Positions 11,193 through 23,333 of a stretch of DNA of 64,000 nucleotides are shown here, piece after piece. The first letter of the stretch is position 1. Every line of letters starts with the position of its first letter. The DNA is from Linnemannia elongata (taxonomy: Eukaryota; Mortierellomycota; Mortierellomycetes; Mortierellales; Mortierellaceae). The position numbers and the translations under genes were made by a program. The stretch is taken from the NCBI GenBank assembly GCA_036320915.1, contig JAXBDG010000022.1:1-64000 (forward strand), written 5' to 3'. The notes below the pieces were generated by a model. The model had not been told where the DNA came from. It did no database searches and worked only from the letters and a program-made list of their open reading frames with translations.

Positions 11193-14106
11193 ATGAGAAA
11201 GTCATTCCTTTTGCTCAGCATCATCGCTGCCATCTCCGTCGTTGCTGCCGAAGCCCCCTCTGCCCAGGCTGCCTTCAACCAGCCCGGCGAGAAGGTTGCT
11301 CTCCCCGACAACTTTGCCTTTGATAGCCAGCAGCCTCAGATCATCCAAGGCGAGAAGTTCCAATTCCAGGTACGTCTCTCCTCTTTATCAATAGGACGCG
11401 TCTCTTTTTTTTTCCCCCTTGTCAAAAGTGAGCAGCATAGGAACAGTTACGCATTGTGCATTCATTGACTCGATCTAACAATCATCATTTCCTTTGTTCA
11501 TATATCCAACAAAAAAAAAATAGACGGAAGTGTCGCGTTTGATGAACATTGTTATCAACTCGCTCTACAAGACACCCGAGATCTTCTTGCGCGAGCTCAT
11601 CTCCAACGGTTCTGATGCCCTCGACAAGATCCGCTTCCAATCCCTCACAGACTCGGCTGCACTCGAGTCCAACCCCAACCTCAATGTTACCATCGCCGTC
11701 CACAAGGATAAGCGCGTCATCACCATCACCGATACTGGTATTGGTATGACCAAAGAGGATCTCCAGAAGAACCTCGGTACCATCGCCAAGGTAACCCTTT
11801 CTCTTTACTTGCGTCATATTTTATCTTGAATGTCCTGAAGCAATAGAAGCGATTGGGCAATTGGACAATTGGACAACTGGACCTAGGATAACATAAAAGG
11901 CTGTTGGAACACATACAACTGTTACATATGGATATTGGACAGTTGGCAATGGAAAGATCTACGCCCATTCAATCTGGATATCCGACGAACACTGGAGAAA
12001 CAACATGGACATTATTACTAAAACAGTTGGTCGGTCGCGTGCTTAAACTAACCGTCCCTTCGTTTTATACATCTCTCCACGTAGTCGGGCACGTCAGAGT
12101 TTTTGGAAACTCTTTCAGGAGACAAGGCGGATATGGACTTGATCGGAAAGTTTGGTGTCGGTTTCTACTCGGTTTTCTTGGTTGCTGACAAGGTGCGCGT
12201 CACCAGCAAGAACAACAACGACGACCAGTACATCTGGGAGTCAACCGCCGTTGACGATTTCACCATCGCCAAGGACCCCGCCGGCAACACCCTCGGCCGT
12301 GGTACCCAGATCGCTATCCACCTCAAGGAGGGTCAGGACCAGTACCTCGAAGACGCCAAGCTCCAGCAGCTCGTCCAAAAATACTCCGAGTTCATCAACT
12401 TCCCCATCTACATTCGTCGCACAAAGACAAAGACCGTCGAGGCGGAGACACCCAAGGAAGTTGACACTGATGACTCGGAGGAGGCCAAGGTCGAGGATGC
12501 CAAGGAAGAGACCCCAGCTGCCCCCGTCACCGTCACCTATCAGGAGGACGACCTCATGAACTCCAACAAGCCCATCTGGATCCGCGACCCCAAGTCTGTC
12601 AGTGAGACAGAGTACCAAGAGTTCTACTCAGTCCTCACCCGCGAGCCAGACGCAAAGTCGATGGCCTACAGTCACTTCAAGGCTGAGGGTGATGTCGAGT
12701 TCAAGGCCATCATGTACATCCCCAACAAGGCCCCCAAGGACCTCTTCCAGCGTGTCGACAATGCCCACTCCAACGTCAAGCTCTATGTCAAGCGCGTCTT
12801 TATTACCGACGACTCTGCCGAGTTCTTGCCCCGCTGGCTCGGATTCCTGAAGGTCGTTGTCGATGCTGAGGATGCTCCTCTTAACGTCTCCCGTGAGACT
12901 GTCCAGTCCAACAAGAGCATCAAGGCAATCCACAAGCACCTGGTCAAGAAGATGTTCGATCTCCTCAAGACCCTTTCCGCCGACGAGGAAAAGTACGCCG
13001 GTTTCATTAAGGAATACGGCACCAGCCTCAAGCTGGGAGCCCTCGAGGACAAGGCCCACATCAAGAAGATCGGTCGTCTCTTGCGTTACCACTCCTCCAA
13101 CTCGGACAAGTACACCTCCTTGGAGTCGTATGTCTCTCGCATGAAGAAGGGGCAGAAGGATATCTTCTACTTCACTGGCGCCAACGTCGACGAGATCAAG
13201 CAGTCGCCCTTTGTTGAGTCTCTCTTGGCCCGTGGATACGAAGTACTCTACATGGATGACCCCATTGACGAGATTGTCCTCCAGCACATTGGCAACTTTG
13301 AGGGTAAGGCTTTCCAGAACGTCGCCAAGTCGTCCTTGAAGCTCGGAGACGAGGATACCGACGCCGAGTCAGAGAAGGCTCTTGAGGAAAAGTTTTTGCC
13401 CTTGCTCGACTGGATGCACGCTACCCTTCTGAACGACATTGAGAAGGTCCGTGTCTCGAAGCGTCTGACTACTTCCCCTGCCGCCTTGGTCGCCAACGAT
13501 TTCGGATGGACTGCCAACATGGAGCGTTTGATGGAGGGCCAGGCTAAGCAGAACAAGGACGCCGCCATGCACCAGTTCATGAAGAGCCAGAAGAAGATTC
13601 TCGAGATCAACCCTGGCCACCCCTTGATCATTGGAATGTTGGAGCGTGCCAGCAAGGACCCTAAGGGATACGAGAACGACAAGCACTTCCAGGAGATGGC
13701 CAAGGTCCTGTACGACATTACCCTGGTCCGTAGTGGATACTCCTTGAAGGAGGGTGTAAAGGCCTTTGCCGGACGTGTTGAGAACATGTTGCGTGTCAAC
13801 TTGGGCGTCGACGAGGCCGCTGAGGCTGTCTTTGAGGCTCCCAAGGCCGAGGAACGTGACCAAGAAGAGATTGACGCCGAGATTGAGAAGAGAGGCGATA
13901 TCCTCAAGGCCGATGATGTCGAGCCTGGTTCGATCACCCCCGAAGAGCTCAACCGCATGATGAAGGAGTTTACTGAGAGCACCAACCCACCCCTGGCTGG
14001 ACCCGGCGGTAAAAAGGTTGAGGTCAACGTCGACGATATCGTCGCCGAGGCTGAGCAGGAGCTGGATAGCGACGAGCCCAAGGAGGCCATCCACGACGAA
14101 CTGTAA
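11193..14106 (+). CDS. HSP90B1: Endoplasmin / GRP94, ER Hsp90 chaperone (821 aa)
   Basis: This is an ATP-driven chaperone of the ER lumen that folds secreted and membrane proteins. Exons are 11193-11369, 11524-11790 and 12085-14106. Residues 1 to about 27 form a signal peptide (hydrophobic [14 protein letters not shown]). The Hsp90 ATPase follows, with [18 protein letters not shown] near residue 80, DTGIGMT, and GVGFYSVF in the lid. An acidic linker lies near residue 265. The middle and dimerisation domains are complete, and the protein ends HDEL, an ER-retrieval signal. Signal peptide plus HDEL separates it from cytosolic Hsp90, which ends MEEVD. Length is normal for GRP94 (about 800 aa). 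Budding and fission yeasts lack this paralogue. Intron 2 contains degenerate repeats of GGACAATTGGAC. Codon use is C-rich at third positions, as expected for a highly expressed gene, and produces long spurious antisense frames. Confidence 0.97.
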
Positions 14107-14450
14107 ATCATCACGCACCCCACAAAAATAAACTAGAATTCTTTTGTATATAAGTTCACTTTCAGTGCTATTGTAGGCCCTGAATCCAGCTTTTGCGAGA
14201 GAGGATTACAAAAAAAAAAAGTTTTAATACTTTTTCGTTCAAATCTGTTATTTATGGTCTGCGAGTGGCCTGTAAAGGACAGAAAGGACACGGTGCGACA
14301 GAAAGAGAAGGGTACTAAGAATAGAATTTATTGGCTTTTTTTTAAAGCGTTATGTTAATGTACATGGTGTGAGAGGGTTCTCAATAAAAGGTGTGAAAGT
14401 GGCATGCAAATAGCAAAAAGTGAGGTTTGTGAATCAAACAAGGAAAACGC
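14107..14450. terminator. Shared 3' region of GRP94 and BCS1-like gene
   Basis: These 344 bp separate two convergent stop codons. An AATAAA-like signal lies soon after the GRP94 stop (about 14127), followed by T- and A-rich runs. On the other strand ACTTTCACACC and T-rich sequence follow the BCS1 stop. There is no gene here. Confidence 0.5.
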
Positions 14451-17137
14451 TTAAACAGCGGCGGCAGCGTTGGCTTCAGCCTGAGCAGGAACTTCCTGCT
14501 CGCCTCCAGCAGCCTTGACACCGTTGATAGACTTGATCTCCTTGGGAGATGCGAGGCCGTTGGGCTTCTTAGCCTCCTCGTAGTAATCCGAGTCCGAGAA
14601 GGAGTCCGATCCAGATTCGTCCTCATCCTCACCGTCCTCATCCTCGCTGCTATCAACAGTCTCTCCTGCAGCAATCTTGGCCTCCTTGGCCTTCTTCTCG
14701 ACCTCTTCCTTCTTGGCCTTCTTCTTTTCACGGCGTTGGCGACGAACCACCTTCTTGTTCGACAAAACCTCACGCTCATGAGCCAACTCTGCCAAGAAAC
14801 CAGGGACCTCGCCCAGAATACTCTCGGGGTCGTCGCGATGAAGCATGAAGAATCCCTGAAGCTGGGCAGTGGTAACAGAATCCTTGAAAGTGATAGCCTC
14901 GGCCATCTTGGCAGCAGTACGCTTGATCATGTCGTCGTAAGCCTCCTTGCGTCCCTTCTCCTTGGAGTCCAAATCGAGTGATGGTGCAGCAGGAGCAGTG
15001 GCAGAGCCGGTGGAGGACTTGCGTGCAGGCTTGGGAGCAACAGGAGGACGGCTCAAGAAGAACTTCATGAACATGCCCTCAATCTGGTGCTTGTCAGCAT
15101 AATCAAAGAGCATCTTTCTGTCACAGCGTCCAGGGCGAATCAAGGCAGGGGCGAGCTTGCGGATATGGTTGGTGGTCATAAAGACAACGCTTCCCTCTTG
15201 AGCAGTGATACCGTCGAGGGCGTTGAGGATTCCAGAGAGAGTAACGTTGTTTCCGCCCTCCTGGGCCTTTCCAGCCTTGCGCTTGACCAATGCAGCGTCG
15301 ACATCCTCCATGAGCAAGATGCTGTTGCGGGGCGCGTTGTTCAGGAGGCGATCCAATTGTTGGTCGTTCAATCCAGAGATACCCAAGTTGACAATGCAAA
15401 CAGACATGTTGAGATGACCGGCCAAGGCGACGATGAAAGAGGTCTTTCCGGTACCGGGGGGTCCGTGGAGGAGATAACCGCGGCGGTATGGGACACCACG
15501 GTCATGGTACCATTGAGACGAGTTGCGGAAAGTTGTGATATCTATTATATAGAGGGCGTCATATTGTATTTTGGGTTAGTACAGACTGTACGTGATGACA
15601 GCAAGAACTCTTTTTTGATTAGGCAAACAACAAAAGGAGGAAACGCATACCTTCGAGAAGCTCCTCCTTGAGACCCTCGGCGAGAATGACGGAGTGGAAT
15701 GCACGAGGGGAACGAGTTGAGCTGCCGGACCAGTAGTTGTCGTAAGGCTGAGAGGTGTAGATAGTGGTCTTGCCCTCCTTCTTCTTGTACGACTCTTCCA
15801 TAGCATCCTATTTTGCAAAAGAGGGGCGTGTTAAAGGGATGGTCAGGAATTCCGCACTTGCTTTTCTTTCTTCATTCTTGGCAATTTTTTTTTTCAAGGG
15901 TTCTCGTTTTCCTGACTAGTTTTCCTCGGCGTCATTCCTGTTGTATGTTGACCTTGCAATTCACTCCTTTTTTCATTACCCTCATTATCCTGTCTACTCC
16001 CCCCCCTCCTCTTTCATTCTATGTTGCCTGGATAGTGTCCAGTGTATGGTCCACGCTCCCTGTGGTGAAATTTCATTTCCTTTACTGATTTTTTCTTTCA
16101 GTCGAAACTCGTTTGGCGTTGATTTCTCCTGTTTGTTAACCGTTCCCACAAAAAAAAGTGTCTTTAAACAAAAAAGGGAGGTTTTCGGTTACCTGGACGA
16201 TGGTCTTGAGGCGGGAAATGTCCCAGCCAAAGGTAGAGATGGTGAGGCACTGCTTCTTTTGGATAGAGGCCAAGATACGAGATTGTTCGCTGTCAGCTCC
16301 TGAAGCCTGGTCGGGACGGTCACGGGAAACGTTGATCTTGTATCCCTTGTGGTAGAGGACATGAGAACCCATGCCAGGCATGAACAAGAGACGAGGGCGC
16401 TCATCCTTGCTGTTGTTGTTGCTATAGTAGTCGTCATCGTCGCTATCTTCATCCCACACGGCCTTGACAGTCAAATGGCGGACGGACTTTGTAAGTGGTC
16501 TTTCAGCAACCCATTCTAAAATAGATGCAGAGGAAAGTTAGCTTTAGCCGGTGAGACAGAGATCATGTCATTGGCGTTGCAGAAAAAAGAGAAGAACTAT
16601 GCTGTGGCGTAAGCCAAAAAGTACAAAAAAAGAAGGGTAAAGGTGAAAGTGAAGAAATAATTTGGGATGAGAAAGACAAATTGAAATAGAAAGCATACCA
16701 GAGAGCCACTTGTAGGTATCATCACCCTCCTGAACTTCAACCGAGACATAGAACCAGGACTGGATCTCGTAGTAGTAACGGACAAAGAGGTCCTTGAAGA
16801 AAGTGTAGAAGCTCCCCATGATCATCAAGAAGAAACCGGCCGAGAGGACATCATTTCCCATCACTACGTTGTTTTATGAAACAATATGTTTTTTTGAAGA
16901 CGTTAGCAGGCTGATATTGGTGAGAGGTAGCAAGGAATAATAATATATGTTATCGAGAGGAAATAGATTAAATTAGAACGAAAGTCATAAGATGTAAGAT
17001 AATGTACCTCCTTTGACAACTTTCATGGCGGCGGGGGAGAGGGTGGCCTCGAAGCTGGATCCAGACTGGACGACCTGGTCGATGATTTGGACGGTGCTGT
17101 TGAGCAAGGTGCCCGTCTTTGATGCAATCCAATCCAT
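14451..17137 (-). CDS. BCS1: BCS1-like AAA ATPase of mitochondrial inner membrane (621 aa)
   Basis: BCS1 moves the folded Rieske iron-sulfur protein across the inner membrane during complex III assembly. Exons are 17137-17008, 16863-16699, 16515-16193, 15807-15651 and 15541-14451. The BCS1 N-terminal domain is visible: a membrane segment (VLSAGFFLMIMGSFYTFF, residues ~50-70), then the Y/W-rich stretch RYYYEIQSWFYVSVEV. The AAA module carries Walker A GPPGTGKTS near residue 287, Walker B ILLMEDVDAA near 334, sensor MTTNH, and the arginine-finger region RPGRCDRK. The C-terminus is about 165 residues longer than in yeast BCS1 (456 aa). It contains a basic coiled segment (RRQRREKKKAKKEEVEKKAK) and an acidic Ser/Asp run near 559. 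It may be one of several BCS1-like paralogues, so the exact substrate is less certain than the family. Confidence 0.9.
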
Positions 17138-18310
17138 GATGGTTGTGTGTGTGTCTGCGTGCTAGATCCTTTTTTTTTTTTCTTTGTTGGTTAGTGTGCT
17201 GTTGTGTTGTTGAAGGGTGTGTATGAGCGTATACAAAGCAAAAGAGGGTGGAAATGGGTGGAAGTGAGGATGAAGAAGAGGAGAAAGAAAGAAGAGAATG
17301 ATCCCTTTTTAAACGATTTTTTCCTTTTTTTTTTTTTACTTGTCCCACAGAGGAGAGATAAGCAGTCATTTTCAGTGTGACATCGTCGATGTGAGCAGTT
17401 AATGTCAATCGAGGAAGACCCCTCGGCCCTTTCCCTCCGCGCCACCACTTGGCCATGGGGACTGGACCATGTTCTGGAGTACACTTTTACAGTACATTAC
17501 GACTTGGCAACATCGAGAGCAATTGATTTTTAGACTAACGCCACAAGCACCTCCAACTCAGCCCATCCTCTCCCCCTTCTTGCCTTGTCTCTGCATACAG
17601 CGTGAAAATAAACACCAAGAGTCAGAAAGAGCTGCGGCATGCCTTTTTTTTTAAAAAATTTCATCATGCCACAACACAAACAGGGTCCGGACGTTCTTCC
17701 TCGCCATCTTACTCCGTCCCCTCCACTCTTCCCTCCCAATGTCATCATACAGTACTTGTAACATCTCCATCCTGGTGCAACACTTTTTTAATCTTTTCTA
17801 TCCCACTGCCCACTGACTGCGACATCTTCTTGAAATAGCCCTCTTTCCATCCTTCAGCCACCAATTGCCCAATTTGTTCGCTAGCCCAGTATTTATCAAA
17901 TGAAATGATATTTTTTGCGCCACCATGTTCCTGTCCCTCTGTCCCTTTGTCCCTGCTCCTGTGTGCCTCTGTCTCAGATAGCAAAAAGATCCAATGGCTC
18001 CATCCTGTCTGTGCTGAACTATACGCCTTCACCTTCATCCACACGACCTTTTTTTTACTCTTTTTTTTCACTCTCCTGCTGCACAAGCCATGTGCCAGTC
18101 GCTCACATTCATACCAGGTCGCTCAATAGGAGGACATTGTACATTAAACAAATAGATGTTCAAGGTGATATCTTATCACATAGCATAGTCCCATTGTCGT
18201 AGTTAGTGTGAGAGTAGAGGAATGGCAATCCACTAAGGGAATGATATTTACACTGATACTGTGGAGACTTTTTATTGCGTGTGCAACCATTGATAAATGG
18301 GCGAGTGGCT

Positions 18311-18312
<2 letters not shown>

Positions 18313-18356
<44 letters not shown>
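18313..18356. repeat. (TG)22 microsatellite
   Basis: An uninterrupted TG run of 44 bases, about 320 bp upstream of the cyclin start codon. Alternating purine-pyrimidine runs of this length can adopt Z-DNA; no function is shown here. Confidence 0.95.
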
Positions 18357-18358
<2 letters not shown>

Positions 18359-18433
18359 GAACGCCCATCATTCTGTCCATTTGCGTTGTGTGTTCATAGT
18401 GAGTTGTAGTGGTGTGAAGTGGTTGGTCGAGTA

Positions 18434-18465
18434 AAGTTTGTTTTGTTTGTTTGTTTGTTTGTTTG
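18434..18465. repeat. (TTTG)n microsatellite
   Basis: GTTTGTTTTGTTTGTTTGTT and further TTTG units, upstream of the cyclin gene. Confidence 0.85.
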
Positions 18466-18675
18466 ATTGCGGTATAGTAGTGTTGTTTTGTACCTGCTCG
18501 TGTCAAACTCCTACAGTCTGCCTGTCCCCTTGTCATCATCATCCCTTCTTCATCACAACACACCCACTAAAATACGTCAACAGTACATCAAAGGAATTAA
18601 CAACCAAACACCAACTACCAAGGAAGAACAAGCAACACTCACCAACTACAACCACAGAGAGTCAGAGTCAGACAC

Positions 18676-21063
18676 ATGTTGACGCGTCCAACTGGGATCC
18701 GTCAGCCTCGGACACGGCAAGACGAGAACAGACCGATGAATCACGCCCTTCAAAAGGTCCTGACGAGGACCAGCAGCGACATGACCGCTGTAAGATCAAA
18801 ACTAGCACTAGCAGGAGGGGTCGAGACATCAAGAATACCCTTGAAGAAGGGTTCCTCTTCCTCTTCTTTGCCTTATAATTCTTCTGTCTCTGCAGTCAAT
18901 GACAGCAGGCTCAGACAGGTGTCAGTCAAAGAGCAGCTGCTCAACAGGACCTCCTCTGCTCTTACTGAAGTCACCCACAGCAGCCAGGTATGTAGGAACA
19001 CAGGGGGGAACTCTGAGGAGAAAAAGAAAATGGGTGAGACATAGGAGAATGTGCAAAATGAGAACAATTAAAGAGAAAAGGATAACAGGGAGAAAAGAGG
19101 AGAAAGTGAACGACCAAGATACACAGAGATAGAGAGAAGGGGAGAAATAGGTCCATGGTTACATAGACATTGGTGGTGTATTGTGCGAAACACAGTTGCT
19201 CCTCGCTTAAGGCATCGGATGTATATGCTCCTGCGAGAAAGAAACATGCTCGAAGCTAACGCCAACAGCTAATGTGCAAACCTAGAGAGGTAAAAGGCTT
19301 AAAGAACGCAAAGATCATGCACTAACTGACTCTTCTCATACCCTAATGGTATCTAACAGGCTCGCAATGCGATGAATCGGCCGCTAACGCGTCAACAATC
19401 CAAAGAAGCCAAGGAAGGCAAGGAAGCAAAAGGAGTGAGGCCGATAGTTTCGATTCCGGTCCCTTCAGTCCCTGCCGCCACCGCCACCATGACGCAAGCG
19501 CCAGCTTCATCTGAAACATTAGCCCAAAAGTCCACCGCCCCAGCGGCCCCTGACTGCTCCCGCCAAAATCGAGCTCCGCCTGCCTTGGTCAGGACAGTCT
19601 CTGCCCCGATATCTTCTCAAAATTCTGCGCTCTCCTCGTCCGCCGCCACCAAAAGACATTCCTACGCCAACCCTCCTTCGGTCTCTGCCCGTCTAACCTC
19701 AACTAAACACGACGGCGCAAGCATCCAAAAGTCGTCTGTTGCTCACAGGGCACTCCGTGTCGGATACTCTTCCGCAAATGCTCCTATGCCCACTCAGGCG
19801 CAGATGAAAGCTCAGGCACAAGCCAAAGCACAGGCTGCCCTTGCTCAAGTCGCTCGTGAGCGCATCCGACCAGTCTCGATTATATCAGCACCCTCGGCGC
19901 CCAAGGTTGCCCCTACAAAGAGACACCGATCGCAGGCTACCGCCGCCTCCGCCCGTTCTGCAGCTCCCTCTGTTAGACGGCCCAGTGTCCAAAAGAAGGC
20001 CAAGCCCGTAACACAGACTACCACCCCTCGTCTTCGAGCTCGCCCTGTCATTCCGTCTGTGCCCTTGTTTGATACTTCCATGGAGATTGCATCCCCACAG
20101 CCTCATGTTCCCGAAATGGATATGGACATTGAGCCAGAAGTCGATGGCTTTGACATGGACCCCTCCTTTGTGTCCGAGTACCAGGCAGAAATCTTTGCTT
20201 ACAAGCGGGAGATGGAGGTAAGCTTATGTCTACCTTGATGACAGCCATGCTATCGACATTCTTTCAAAAGTCGAGGCAGAGCATTGACCAAGACGACACT
20301 TGCTCTCTGACAAAAATAGATAAAGCATCTGCCAGACCCAACGTACATGGACAGGCAAGTGGAACTGAGCTGGCACTACCGCGTCCGACTCATAGAATGG
20401 CTGGTGGAAGTGCATGACCGGTTTGATTTATTGCAGGAGACCATGCACCTCTGTATCAACTACCTCGACAGGTTCCTCTCCAAGATCAGCATCCCGATTG
20501 ACCAGCTCCAGTTGGCCGGGACTGTCGCCCTTTTACTGGCATCCAAGTATGAGGAAATCCAGTCGCCTGCCATTGCTGAGCTCAGCTTTCTGGGTGGTGA
20601 CGCCTACCCCCCATCTAGGATACGACAGGCAGAGATTGGGATGCTCCGAGCCTTAAACTACGACATGGGCGCGCCTGGACCCATGAGTTTCCTCCGGAGA
20701 ATTTCAAGAGTCGACGACTTTGACATTGAAACACGGACGCTGGCCAAGTACCTGGTGGACGTGACGCTATGTGACCACCGCTTTATCGGTGTTCCTTCAA
20801 GCATGGTGGCAGCCGTGGGATATCGGGCATCCATGCTTCTGCTGGACAGTGGCGAGTGGACGGCGCAGCACGAACATTACTCGGGGTATGCCGAGTATAC
20901 CTTATCGGCAGGCATCAATGTCCTCCTGACCATGCTGGAGCAGCCGAGCCAGACGCACCAGGCTCTTTTCAACAAGTACAAGCACGAGCAATTTATGGAA
21001 TCGAGCACCTATGTCCAGAGCCTTGGCCTTGCCAAACTTCGCTCTCTCCACTACAGCTCCTAG
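18676..21063 (+). CDS. B-type (mitotic) cyclin (637 aa)
   Basis: This is a regulatory subunit of the Cdk1 kinase in G2/M. Exons are 18676-18987, 19360-20217 and 20320-21063, all joined at codon borders. The N-terminal ~380 residues are disordered, Ala/Ser/Pro-rich and basic, with an A/Q/K patch (QAQMKAQAQAKAQA). Just before the cyclin box is the usual linker DPSFVSEYQAEIFAYKREME. The cyclin box starts near residue 395 with PTYMDRQVELSWHYRVRLIE, then WLVEVHDRFDLLQETMHL and DRFLS, the hallmark of B cyclins. A second cyclin fold follows (MLRALNYDMGAPGPMSFLRR). RSKLALAGG (RxxL) near residue 41 is a possible destruction box, but no perfect D-box is obvious. Fungal mitotic cyclins are usually 430-500 aa, so the long N-terminus is unusual. 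Confidence 0.93.
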
Positions 21064-21392
21064 CTCTGAAGCGACGCCGTCACTTATCTTTATACCCCAC
21101 CCTCTTTCTAATTGTAGTTTATTTATCTTTGTACTTTGTTTTCTCTTAACTCTTTCCCCTTGATGTCACATTGCTCTACTTGCTTGCGCGCTTGCAAAAA
21201 ATAAATGATTAGGTTAATTTAAGGGTGATTGAAATGTGCAGATTGTTGCTTGTCGATCCTTGCTGCCATTCAGTTCAGCTTTTGCCACTTTCACCTACAT
21301 CACAGACAACTGCTGTCAGGCATAACCAATCACGCAGGAGCAAGGGAGCAAGAAAAAATACAAACAATTGATCATCAAGGACAAAGCATTTC

Positions 21393-22844
21393 ATGCCTAC
21401 TACATTCAAAATGAGTCCAACTGCAGAACTTGACATCAACGCGAAAACAACAACAACAACTACAACAACAACGACCAACAACAACGACCAACAACAACAG
21501 CAACACACCGACAGCTCTAGACCCCCTACGCCCCACGACAATTCTCATGAAGACCAGTCTCAAGCTTTTGACTGGTCAGACATCGACTACAGTGACCGTC
21601 CCCTCGTACAGTCGATCCTTTCCAAGATCGAGCAACTAGACGATACTGAGCGTATACAGCGACAGGTCATTGTTCTGATCTCTGGTGAGCGTTGGTATCT
21701 TGCTCTGGTAGAGTTCTGGATCTGGATATTCTCATAGAGTTGAAACTAATTGAGTTCATCGATGGTTTTAGACAAGTTGTCGCCGATACTTAAGTACCAT
21801 GCCGAGCTAATCTCGGAGATGTTGCGTGTCCTCCCTGACGTCGAAAACACCCCTGCCCACGACGACGAATGTGACAAACATAACAGCGAAGGCGAAGACG
21901 GTTCATCATATTCGACGGGCGATAGCAAGAGTCGCCAAGACAACGATGATGACGCAAGGGACCATGGTACTCGAATTCTGTCTGTCATTCTATCGCCAAA
22001 ATCAGATTCCAACAACATTGAAATGCTTGCAGAGCCATTCCACCTAGATCTTTTCGACAGGATGAATCTGGCAGAGATACAGCTTGCGGCATCACCTGCA
22101 AGCATTCGATCCCGTCTGATCCTAGATGATTCATGGGCTTGTCTGAGCAATCGCGTCAGAGAACCACGAGGGACAGATGCGGCCAAGGAGTATTATATGC
22201 AAATGCTGAGGAACGAATGCTCTAGAATGGAGGATATTCTCGCCTGGGTGACCGATCTAGCCCCAGAAGGAACAGGACAACTGGAGCTCTATGTCGTGAT
22301 GGAGCAACCCGAGGCGGAATCGCATGGTGTTGCAGAGAAGATCCCGGGCAAGGTCGTTTTTGTTGTGTCCAAGGATCGGGAAGTGAGACCCAAATCTGTT
22401 GCGTTAAAGACGAGTGTCCACTGGCTTGACCGAATGTTTTTGAGGGCAGGATACACGGAAGAGTGGGTGCGGTCAAGCCTGATCCCGCTCTACATTCAGC
22501 TTCCTGGAGTAGATGCAGACGTGAGCTTAGAGGGACAACGACCAGAGTCGAAGTACCGAGGAACTACCATTCATTTGACAGGGAAACGACCGGAGGAGGC
22601 ATTGGTACGAGTGAAAGTGCGGCAGGGTTGTGGCGGTGACTATCTTGAGGAGAGTGTGTTGTTGGAGCTAGAGCGGACCAAATTGTTTGAGATGCAGGCG
22701 ATCCGAAAGCCGTCCTTTCTCGAGCGGCTGGGGGCATTGTCGCTGAGCGACGGTGGGCAGGACGGACTTGGCGGTGGTGTTGCTGGCTCAGGAGGCGATG
22801 GTAACCCCGGTGAAGACGAAGAGGAGTCGAACCCTTTTATGTAA
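21393..22844 (+). CDS. Unknown protein (454 aa)
   Basis: I do not recognise the family. Two exons, 21393-21684 and 21772-22844, join through a GTGAGC...TTTTAG intron. An alternative start lies at 21411. The first 50 residues are a poly-Thr, Asn and Gln run. After that, DWSDIDYSDRPLVQSILSKI and a helical stretch (DKLSPILKYHAELISEMLRV) look structured and span the intron. The central part (residues ~200-400) has mixed alpha/beta composition, with KIPGKVVFVVSKDREVRPKS and VRQGCGGDYLEESVLLELER. The C-terminus is Gly/Asp/Glu-rich and ends EEESNPFM. No signal peptide or membrane segment is visible. It lies between the cyclin and Med25 genes on the same strand, which in fungi says little about its role. 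Confidence 0.8.
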
Positions 22845-23333
22845 TATATCACTTGTTGTTGTTGCTGTTGTTGCTTATGCTTGTTTCTGTTCACGGTTGT
22901 GTTAGTGGTGTGCAAGCTGTAGGCTGTCTAATGGCATGGATGTGCTTCTCTGTTCTATTTAAGATTTCTTCTTTTTGAGTTGGTTTTTCAATTGCAGTCA
23001 GGATACTGAGGTTGGGCTGAGAAAGCATTTTTGGTGTGTTGTCTACATTGGCGGGGCACGCATTTTCTTCCTCTCTTGAGCATCTTTCTTTTTGAGCGGG
23101 TGAGAGCTCTCTTTATTTTGAGCGAGGGTCGCTTGTTACCCTCACTTTTAGAGCCTGTTTCCCACCCATATAAATAGGCTCGTCGCCTTCGTTCGAATTC
23201 CTCTTATTTGCACACTGTTCTTCCTCCTCTCTTCTTTGTCCTACTGACTTGCTATCGTTGTTATCCCTTCGCCCAGTCATTCCCCTCTCTCCTACAAACA
23301 ACCTTCTTCTCTCCAGAGACAACTCTACTACAA
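22845..23333. promoter_or_regulatory. Promoter region of Med25 gene
   Basis: A TATA box (ATATAAATA at 23168-23176) lies about 160 bp before the ATG at 23334 and is followed by a C/T-rich leader. The open frame continues upstream to 23208, but that would place the start almost on the TATA box, so 23334 is preferred. There is no other gene here. Confidence 0.5.

Larger units (their letters stand above)
17138..18675. other. Divergent intergenic region between BCS1-like and cyclin genes
   Basis: It has T-rich tracts, a CT-rich leader and two microsatellites. Open frames here (for example 17745-18086 -) lack domains and splice support. I see no gene. Confidence 0.6.

Noticed and set aside
12628..14123. 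Long minus-strand frames (219, 291 and 249 codons) opposite GRP94
   Set aside because: They are antisense shadows caused by strong codon bias of a highly expressed gene; no domain.
23208..23333. N-terminal extension of Med25 by 42 codons
   Set aside because: It begins about 30 bp after the TATA box and reads as C/T-rich leader; ATG 23334 starts the conserved protein.
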